Notes under the pieces: model-generated
Seen by the model: only the letters and a program-made list of their open reading frames with translations
Told to the model about the DNA's origin: nothing
Database searches by the model: none
Program-made: the position numbers and the translations under genes
Shown: positions 1 through 4,925 of the stretch, piece by piece
Layout: the number at the start of each line of letters is the position of its first letter
Position numbering within the stretch: the stretch's first letter is position 1
Source of the DNA: Candidatus Pelagibacter sp.
GTDB taxonomy: Bacteria; Pseudomonadota; Alphaproteobacteria; Pelagibacterales; Pelagibacteraceae
Length of the DNA: 5,878 nt
Assembly (NCBI GenBank): GCA_017880265.1
Contig: JAFJTK010000144.1
Span: 1-5,878 of the forward strand
Direction: 5' to 3'

Positions 1-990
1 TGCAACCGGAATTCCTGAATAAGTGTATCCATGAAATAATTCAACTGCACCTGTTGGTGAAGCATCCATTACTGCATCATAAATATCATCATGACATGCA
101 ACAACTCCCATAGGCACAACACCGTTAGTAGTAGCTTTTGCCATTGTCATAATGTCTGGTGTTACACCAAACTCATGTGCACCAAACTTAGAACCTGTTC
201 TACCCCAACCAGTAATTACTTCATCAAAGATAAGAAGTATTCCGTGCTTATCACAAATCTCTCTTAATTTTTGTAAATATCCTTTTGGTGGAACTAAAGT
301 TCCAGTTGATCCTGCAATTGGTTCAACGATACATGCTGCAATATTTTCTCCACCAAAGTTTGCACAAATAGTCTCAAGATCATTTGCCAAATAATCACCT
401 GTCTCAGGTTGACCACTTACAAATTTATGTTCTGGTAAATGAGTGTGTCTAATGTGTTGAACACCTGGCATTAAAATACTTGCAAACGTTTTTACATTAT
501 TAACCATTCCACCAACTGATACACAGCCAATGTTCATTCCGTGATATCCTCTTTCACGTCCTACAAATCTAAATCTTTGTGCGTCCCCTTTTGCTCTGTG
601 ATATGCAACAGCAATTTTGATAGCCGTTTCAACTGCAGTTGATCCACAAATTGTAAAAAACATTTTGTTTAAATCACCTGGAGTATGTTTTGCAATTTTT
701 GAAGCTAATTCAAACGATCCACCAAAACCTTGTTGGAACGGTTGAGCATAATCTAAAGTCTCTAATTGTTTTGTTACCGCTTCTGTAATTTCTTTTCTTC
801 CATGACCTAATGGATTACAAAATAATCCTGAGCTTGCATCAATTTGTGTTTTGCCATGATGTGTTTTTAAATAAACTCCTTTAGCTTCAGTAATTAACCT
901 TGGGTTTGCTTTAAAATCTTTATTCGATGTAAACGGCATCCAATGTTCATTTAGTGAATTTGGTACTGAAGTTCTATTTTCTGAGCTCAT
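1..990 (-). CDS. Class III omega-amino acid:pyruvate aminotransferase, 3' end off window
   Basis: Cytoplasmic PLP enzyme expected to transfer the terminal amino group of an omega-amino acid (beta-alanine, taurine or similar) to pyruvate. The frame reads 330 codons from the ATG at 990 to the left edge without a stop. About 110 residues should be missing, since the family is usually about 440 aa. Visible family marks are HWMPF at residues 16-20, the phosphate-binding CGSTA at 115-119, GYHG at 148-151, FDEVITGWGRTG around 255-266 (D256 contacts the pyridine nitrogen) and the Schiff-base lysine K285 in MAKATTNG. The HGYTYSG segment at 320-326 precedes the cut. The usual SGHP there reads SGIP. The N-terminus resembles beta-alanine/omega-amino acid:pyruvate transaminases more than classical Bilophila-type taurine:pyruvate aminotransferase (Tpa), judged from memory. 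A purine run AAAGAGAGA (1006-998) upstream is a plausible ribosome site. Divergence from a tau-type importer suggests it processes the imported amine. The class assignment is firm; the substrate is not. Confidence 0.9.
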   Translation of the reverse strand, partial: MSSENRTSVPNSLNEHWMPFTSNKDFKANPRLITEAKGVYLKTHHGKTQIDASSGLFCNPLGHGRKEITEAVTKQLETLDYAQPFQQGFGGSFELASKIAKHTPGDLNKMFFTICGSTAVETAIKIAVAYHRAKGDAQRFRFVGRERGYHGMNIGCVSVGGMVNNVKTFASILMPGVQHIRHTHLPEHKFVSGQPETGDYLANDLETICANFGGENIAACIVEPIAGSTGTLVPPKGYLQKLREICDKHGILLIFDEVITGWGRTGSKFGAHEFGVTPDIMTMAKATTNGVVPMGVVACHDDIYDAVMDASPTGAVELFHGYTYSGIPVA

Positions 991-1101
991 AAAAGTTTCT
1001 CTCTTTATATTATTTTAATTTTGTAATTCTAAATCTAGGGCCTCTATAGACAAAAATAAATAGAAATAAATATAATTATTCTCAATGCAACTTTTAATTG
1101 T

Positions 1102-1111
1102 ATAACGTTAT
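1102..1111. promoter_or_regulatory. 10-bp palindrome, candidate operator upstream of tauA-like promoter
   Basis: ATAACGTTAT is a perfect 10-bp palindrome with a central CG, eight bases upstream of the proposed -35 box of the binding-protein promoter. A central CG is common in operators of several dimeric regulators, including LacI-type ones. No regulator gene is in the window, and a palindrome of this length in AT-rich DNA can arise by chance. Confidence 0.25.
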
Positions 1112-1119
1112 TTTTTTGT

Positions 1120-1148
1120 TTTACATCAATCAAATTTTGAATTTTAAT
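1120..1148 (+). promoter_or_regulatory. Sigma-70-like promoter for tauA-like gene
   Basis: TTTACA (1120-1125, five of six against TTGACA) is followed after exactly 17 bases by TTTAAT (1143-1148, five of six against TATAAT). Transcription would start near 1155, giving a leader of about 29 bases before the ATG at 1184. Spacing and position are both right, but AT-rich DNA offers many chance matches. Confidence 0.55.
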
Positions 1149-1172
1149 GAGGATAATTTAATTAAATTAACA

Positions 1173-1178
1173 AGAGGA
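1173..1178 (+). promoter_or_regulatory. Ribosome binding site of tauA-like gene
   Basis: AGAGGA lies five bases before the ATG at 1184. It is a good Shine-Dalgarno match and fixes the start ahead of the MKK signal peptide. It contrasts with the tauB-like gene, which has none. Confidence 0.75.
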
Positions 1179-1183
1179 CAATA

Positions 1184-2125
1184 ATGAAAAAAATATTAAG
1201 TTTTATTCTTGGATCAATCGTTGCTCTTAATCTTTCTATGTCAGTTGCAAATTCAGCTGCTAAAGAAGTAAGAGTTGCATTCTTTCTAGAATGGCCAACG
1301 CCAAACCAAGAAGATAAAGTAAAAGGTATTTACGAAAAAGCACTAGGTGTTCCAGTTAAATGGACTAACTTTTCAAACGGTGGTGCAATGACTGATGCTA
1401 TGTTAGCAGGAGATATTGATATTTCTTACTCACAAGGTTTAGTGCCTTTCATTAATGCTGTTAAATCAAAAGCTCCTTTAAAACTTGTAGACATTGCTAT
1501 GGAATACGGAATGGGTGGAACAACTTGTGTTACATCTAATGCTTCTGGAATTACAAAAGCAAATGGTTCTGAGTTAGAAGGTAAAAAAGTTGCTGTTCCA
1601 CTAGGAACAATGGCTGAATACGTTTTTGACGAAAGTATGAAAGTTATTGGTGCTGACAGATCTAAAATGGATGTTATTCAAATGGACCCAGAAGAAGGTG
1701 CTGCTGCTTTAGTAAGTGGTGACGTTGTTATGGCTTGTCTATTTGGTGGTAACTCTATCAAAGCTGCAACTGCAGTTGGATCAAGACTGTTAACAGTTCA
1801 AGAAGCTAGAGATGCTGGTATCTTAGGTATAGATATTACATCTGTAACTGACAAGTTCATGAAAGAAAATCCAGGAATGTTAAGAACTTTCATCGAAGTA
1901 ACTCACGAAGCTAACGCTAGATACGCTGCTGGTAAATCAGATATGAACGTAATAGCAAAAGACGCTGAAATGAAACTTGGTGATATGAAAGAAACAATCG
2001 GTGGATTTAAATTTCTAACACCTGCAGAAACTGAACAATCTATGACTTCTGGAAACCTTGCTGGTTTCTTAAAAGGAATGGGTACTCCAGACGGAGCAGT
2101 TGATACAAGCTTTTTACCTCTATAA
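1184..2125 (+). CDS. tauA: Periplasmic taurine/sulfonate-type ABC substrate-binding protein
   Basis: Captures the substrate in the periplasm and delivers it to the TauB/TauC-like importer encoded next. The 313-aa length fits the TauA/SsuA/NMT1-like family. Residues 1-25 form a signal peptide: basic MKK, a hydrophobic core, then ANSAA, with cleavage probably near residues 24-26. The mature protein opens with strand VRVAFFLEW, followed by a typical TauA-type fold pattern: GGAMTDAMLAGDIDIS (66-81), LEGKKVAVPLGT (131-142), EGAAALVSGDVVMA (171-184) and FLTPAE (277-282). The stretch matching AYVWAP of E. coli TauA, as I recall it, here reads ACLFGGNS (184-191), so the pocket is not the E. coli one. 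Two cysteines (C115, C185) occur in the mature protein. It is expressed from its own promoter and followed by an attenuator, giving an excess of binding protein over membrane parts. Taurine is the likeliest ligand, but another sulfonate or omega-amino acid is possible. Confidence 0.8.
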   Translation: MKKILSFILGSIVALNLSMSVANSAAKEVRVAFFLEWPTPNQEDKVKGIYEKALGVPVKWTNFSNGGAMTDAMLAGDIDISYSQGLVPFINAVKSKAPLKLVDIAMEYGMGGTTCVTSNASGITKANGSELEGKKVAVPLGTMAEYVFDESMKVIGADRSKMDVIQMDPEEGAAALVSGDVVMACLFGGNSIKAATAVGSRLLTVQEARDAGILGIDITSVTDKFMKENPGMLRTFIEVTHEANARYAAGKSDMNVIAKDAEMKLGDMKETIGGFKFLTPAETEQSMTSGNLAGFLKGMGTPDGAVDTSFLPL

Positions 2126-2150
2126 TTTTAGAGCGTAAAATAAATTTTAA

Positions 2151-2187
2151 TAGGCGCCAATTAGAAATAGTTGGTGCCTATTTTTTT
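2151..2187 (+). terminator. Intrinsic terminator/attenuator between tauA-like and tauB-like genes
   Basis: TAGGCGCCAATTA (2151-2163) pairs with TAGTTGGTGCCTA (2168-2180) in a 13-bp stem including two G-U wobbles. The loop is GAAA (a GNRA tetraloop), and a run of seven T follows (2181-2187). It lies 25 bases after the binding-protein stop and is the clearest GC-rich hairpin in the window. Because the ATPase and permease follow at once, partial readthrough is expected, a common way to make more binding protein than transporter. Confidence 0.9.
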
Positions 2188-2199
2188 AAAATATTCTAA

Positions 2200-2205
2200 T
2201 ATAAT
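2200..2205 (+). promoter_or_regulatory. Perfect -10 box immediately before tauB-like ATG
   Basis: TATAAT at 2200-2205 ends eight bases before the ATG at 2214. Transcription starting about seven bases downstream would begin near 2212, giving a leaderless or nearly leaderless mRNA. No convincing -35 exists at 16-18 bases (the 17-base position reads CCTATT), and the region is AT-rich, so this could be chance. The lack of a Shine-Dalgarno sequence before this ATG makes it more interesting. Confidence 0.35.
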
Positions 2206-2213
2206 ATATTCTT

Positions 2214-3011
2214 ATGAGTGATTTGGTTTCTCAAAATCTAAACATGATTTTTAAAACTCCTAAAGGAGAAACTGTTCATGCTTTAAAAGACGTAAACTTT
2301 ACTTTAAAAAAAGGAGAACTTTTAACAGTTCTTGGTCCCTCTGGATGTGGGAAAACGACTTTACTAAACATTACTGCTGGATTTTTAAGACCCACTTCAG
2401 GTCAAATTACCTTAGGAAATAATGAAATAAATGGACCTGGTGTTGAACGAGGAATGGTATTTCAACAAGGTGCTTTGTTTGAATGGCTAACGGTTGCTGA
2501 AAACGTGAATTTTGGATTAAGAATGAAAAAAGAAGATCCAATTGAAACAGCTAAAAAAGTTGATGAATGGTTAGAGATTGTTGGTCTTCAAGGATTTGGT
2601 AACACTCCTACTTATCAATTGTCAGGTGGTATGCAGCAAAGGGTTGCTCTTGCAAGATGTTTGATCAATGATCCAGATTTAATTTTAATGGATGAACCTT
2701 TGGGGGCACTTGATGCGCTTACTAGAGAAAAAATGCAGTCTTTAGTGTTAAAGATTTGGAAAGAGACAGGTAAAACAATTATTTTAATTACTCACTCTGT
2801 TGAAGAAGCATTGTTACTTGGAGAAAGGCTTTATGTAATGGCTCCAAGACCAGGTAGAATACATAAAGAGTATAACCTTCCATTTGCATCAATGGGACTA
2901 AAAGAAGATTTAAGAGATATCAAAAATTTAAAAGATTTTACCAGTAAAAGAGAAGAAATTTTAACCATGATATGGAATATGGAAGAAGAAATAATGGGTA
3001 AAGATACATAA
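2214..3011 (+). CDS. tauB: Taurine/sulfonate-type ABC transporter ATPase
   Basis: Cytoplasmic ATPase that powers the importer as a dimer bound to the permease. At 265 aa it has the usual size for TauB/SsuB proteins. All motifs are intact: Walker A GPSGCGKTT (41-49), Q-loop VFQQ (82-85), signature LSGGMQQR (136-143), Walker B LILMDEP (156-162), D-loop GALD (164-167) and switch histidine H194. The APRPGRI segment (210-216) is typical of the nitrate/sulfonate/taurine ATPase group. An in-frame TAA at 2202-2204 rules out a longer start, and the first beta strand begins within the first ten residues, so ATG 2214 is needed although no Shine-Dalgarno sequence precedes it. The gene follows the attenuator by 26 bases and ends one base before the permease ATG, implying coupled translation. 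ATPase function is certain; the taurine label comes from context. Confidence 0.88.
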   Translation: MSDLVSQNLNMIFKTPKGETVHALKDVNFTLKKGELLTVLGPSGCGKTTLLNITAGFLRPTSGQITLGNNEINGPGVERGMVFQQGALFEWLTVAENVNFGLRMKKEDPIETAKKVDEWLEIVGLQGFGNTPTYQLSGGMQQRVALARCLINDPDLILMDEPLGALDALTREKMQSLVLKIWKETGKTIILITHSVEEALLLGERLYVMAPRPGRIHKEYNLPFASMGLKEDLRDIKNLKDFTSKREEILTMIWNMEEEIMGKDT

Positions 3012-3012
3012 A

Positions 3013-4923
3013 ATGTTTACTCAATTTATAACCTTTGCAATTATTGTGGCCATCATCGGTTGCATTATGTATGGCCGAAAACTTATTCGAACTGAAAAGG
3101 TTGATGCTGTTTTTGGAAATCCAGAAAGAGCAAAAGGTGGTACTCACTGGATCATTGTTGGTAGTAGTGTCATATTATTAACTTGGCTTTATTATTCTTG
3201 GGATATTGCAAAATCATTTTACCCTCAATCAGCTAATGAATTGTGTCAAGTTGGTAAAGTAAACGACTCTTTATTATCTTTAAAATATTTGTTCCCTATT
3301 GAAGAAAGAGAATTCAAAAGCACATCTATTATTAAAGCTGAAAATAAAAATATATCCAAGCTTAAAAATGAAATTCAAAATTCAACAGAAATTAGTGAAC
3401 AACATAGATCTTTTTTAATTGGATTAATTGATAAAACAAAATCAACTATTCCATTACTAACAAATGAAAATTTATTAGATAATGAAACAAAAGTTAAGAT
3501 AAGTGAACTTGCAAATAAAATTGATCAATTATCAATAGAATTTCAAAAAGAAGATTATCCATATGAAACTGCAGAACAAAGAAACAAAAGATTACAAGAT
3601 GCTCAAGCTGAAGGTGGCTGGGGTGCTTCAGGTACTGCTGTAGAAAATACAGTTGAAGTTCCAACAATTCCAAAAACGGATAAAGGATTAAAATTTGATG
3701 CAGCTGCTCAAGAGTTAAAAGTGATTAGCGATCAATTCTTTAAACTTAGAAATCATAATTTCCAATACAAATCAGTTATGAAGGAAATTAAAGATGATGT
3801 TAAAGCATTTAGAAAAGCAGCATCAGATAATGAAGAAGTAGCATCTACCCTAGCAAAAGATGTTCTTAAAATTGCAAGAAGAATTGAATACGCAAGTATT
3901 TTTCCACCCAATACATTAGATGGGATGCAAAAATCGATACTTACTTTTGATGAAGTTCAAAAAAATGAGCAAGGATCTTTAAGACTAGTTGATATTTTTT
4001 TATTTCCAGCTGGAACAATTGTATCCAGTGGTCCTAATTGCTCTGAACAAGGATCAGGTAGATGGCTGCCTAAACCATCAGATACACTAAATAAATTTAT
4101 CCTTTTATCAAAACCAAGTGTTGGATTTAAAAATATCCCACTACTTTGGTTTGAAATGATGGATGTTAGTAAAATAGTTGGTTTTATTTTACCAGATTGG
4201 ATCGCTGATATAATACCTGGCAAGTACCCAGTACATAATGAATTTGGTGTAGTTGAGCCTAACTTTAAAAGTAAAGTTTTAAGTGTTGTAACTGGTGAGT
4301 TTAGTTTATTTAAAATACCCGTTCCAATGGGCCATATATGGGACTCTTTTTTAAGAGTGTTCTTAGGTTTAATTCTTGGAATTATATTTGGTGTACCACT
4401 TGGATTGTTTATGGGTCTAAATAGATTTGCAAAAGGATTTTTTGATCCATTAATTGAACTTTATAGACCGGTACCCCCTCTTGCATGGGCTCCACTTATT
4501 ATATCTGTTTTAGGTATTGATAACGTTGGAAAAGTGTTTTTACTATTTATGGTATCGTTTTCTATCATGATTATATCTGCTAGAGCAGGTGCATCTGGAA
4601 CTCAATTATCAAAAATTCATGCCTCTCACTCTTTAGGTGCTTCTAGATGGCAAATACTTCGATATGTAATATTTCCAAACTCATTACCTGAGATTTTAAC
4701 TGGTGTTAGGGTTGCAATTGGTATGTGTTGGGGAACATTAGTTGCAGCTGAGTTTTTAGCAGGAACTACAGGTATTGGTTTTGTTGAAAATGTAGCTAAA
4801 AAATACTTCCAATATGAGGTTATCTGGATCACTATTTTTGTAATGGGAATGCTTGGGCTACTATTTGATGTAACTTTGAGAAAACTTATAGACAAATATA
4901 TTCCTTGGCGTGGTAAAGGATAG
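3013..4923 (+). CDS. tauC: TauC-type ABC permease with large periplasmic insert
   Basis: Inner-membrane permease partner of the preceding ATPase. The core at residues 440-636 is a normal TauC/SsuC-type domain: HIWDSFLRV leading into a helix, LIELYRPVPPLAWAPL (480-495), the EAA coupling loop HASHSLGASRWQILRYVIFP (536-555), then LPEILTGVRVAIG and the AAEFLAGTTGIGF segment (578-590). Family members usually have about 250-280 aa; this one has 636. The excess comprises a first membrane helix (about 4-20), a basic linker (21-44) predicted to be cytoplasmic, a second helix (about 46-62), and some 290 hydrophilic residues before WLPKPSDTL (351-359), which looks like the usual post-helix LPSP motif. 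The insert is predicted to be periplasmic and mostly helical, with a Gly/Ala-rich break near 198-210. C78 and C343 flank it. One uninterrupted frame argues against a sequencing artefact. Its start lies one base after the ATPase stop. The extension's function is unknown to me. Confidence 0.88.
   Translation: MFTQFITFAIIVAIIGCIMYGRKLIRTEKVDAVFGNPERAKGGTHWIIVGSSVILLTWLYYSWDIAKSFYPQSANELCQVGKVNDSLLSLKYLFPIEEREFKSTSIIKAENKNISKLKNEIQNSTEISEQHRSFLIGLIDKTKSTIPLLTNENLLDNETKVKISELANKIDQLSIEFQKEDYPYETAEQRNKRLQDAQAEGGWGASGTAVENTVEVPTIPKTDKGLKFDAAAQELKVISDQFFKLRNHNFQYKSVMKEIKDDVKAFRKAASDNEEVASTLAKDVLKIARRIEYASIFPPNTLDGMQKSILTFDEVQKNEQGSLRLVDIFLFPAGTIVSSGPNCSEQGSGRWLPKPSDTLNKFILLSKPSVGFKNIPLLWFEMMDVSKIVGFILPDWIADIIPGKYPVHNEFGVVEPNFKSKVLSVVTGEFSLFKIPVPMGHIWDSFLRVFLGLILGIIFGVPLGLFMGLNRFAKGFFDPLIELYRPVPPLAWAPLIISVLGIDNVGKVFLLFMVSFSIMIISARAGASGTQLSKIHASHSLGASRWQILRYVIFPNSLPEILTGVRVAIGMCWGTLVAAEFLAGTTGIGFVENVAKKYFQYEVIWITIFVMGMLGLLFDVTLRKLIDKYIPWRGKG
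4915..4920 (+). promoter_or_regulatory. Ribosome binding site deciding the GTG start of the dehydrogenase
   Basis: AAAGGA lies inside the last codons of the permease gene, five bases before the GTG at 4926. An in-frame TAA at 4914-4916 excludes any start further upstream, and the next in-frame ATG is at codon 49, past conserved sequence, so GTG 4926 is the start. The site's position within the previous gene implies translational coupling. Confidence 0.75.
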
Positions 4924-4925
4924 TC

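Larger units (their letters stand above)
991..1183. promoter_or_regulatory. Divergent intergenic control region (aminotransferase / tauA-like)
   Basis: These 193 very AT-rich bases separate the aminotransferase start (990, leftward) from the binding-protein start (1184, rightward), so they must carry the promoters for both directions. The rightward promoter is clear and listed separately. For the leftward gene I see only weak candidates: TTGAGA on the minus strand (1085-1080) lacks a good -10 at normal spacing, and the TATAGA within the palindrome TCTATAGA (1043-1050) lacks a good -35. A short GC-richer patch (AGGGCC, 1037-1042) stands out from the surroundings. I recognise no riboswitch or small RNA here. 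Confidence 0.6.

Noticed and set aside
152..394. 80-codon open frame on the plus strand
   Set aside because: It lies wholly antisense to the aminotransferase, has no ribosome site and has no recognisable protein features.
991..1183. Riboswitch or small RNA in the divergent intergenic region
   Set aside because: The predicted leader of the tauA-like gene is only about 29 bases, and I see no conserved core or stable stem of any riboswitch class on either strand.
2118..2133. Small hairpin CTCTA-TAGAG over the tauA-like stop codon
   Set aside because: Only five base pairs, mostly A/T, with no T-run; the real terminator is the 13-bp stem just downstream.
2938..3147. 69-codon open frame on the minus strand across the ATPase/permease junction
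   Set aside because: It is antisense to two well-supported genes, and its hydrophobic look follows from the permease helix code on the other strand.
3957..4223. 88-codon minus-strand open frame inside the permease gene
   Set aside because: It is a shadow of the permease coding frame with no start signals.
3013..4923. Permease as two genes wrongly joined, or a frameshift artefact
   Set aside because: The frame is continuous from one base after the ATPase stop. The N-terminal part carries the helix that the core needs, and I see no good ribosome site and start just ahead of the core.
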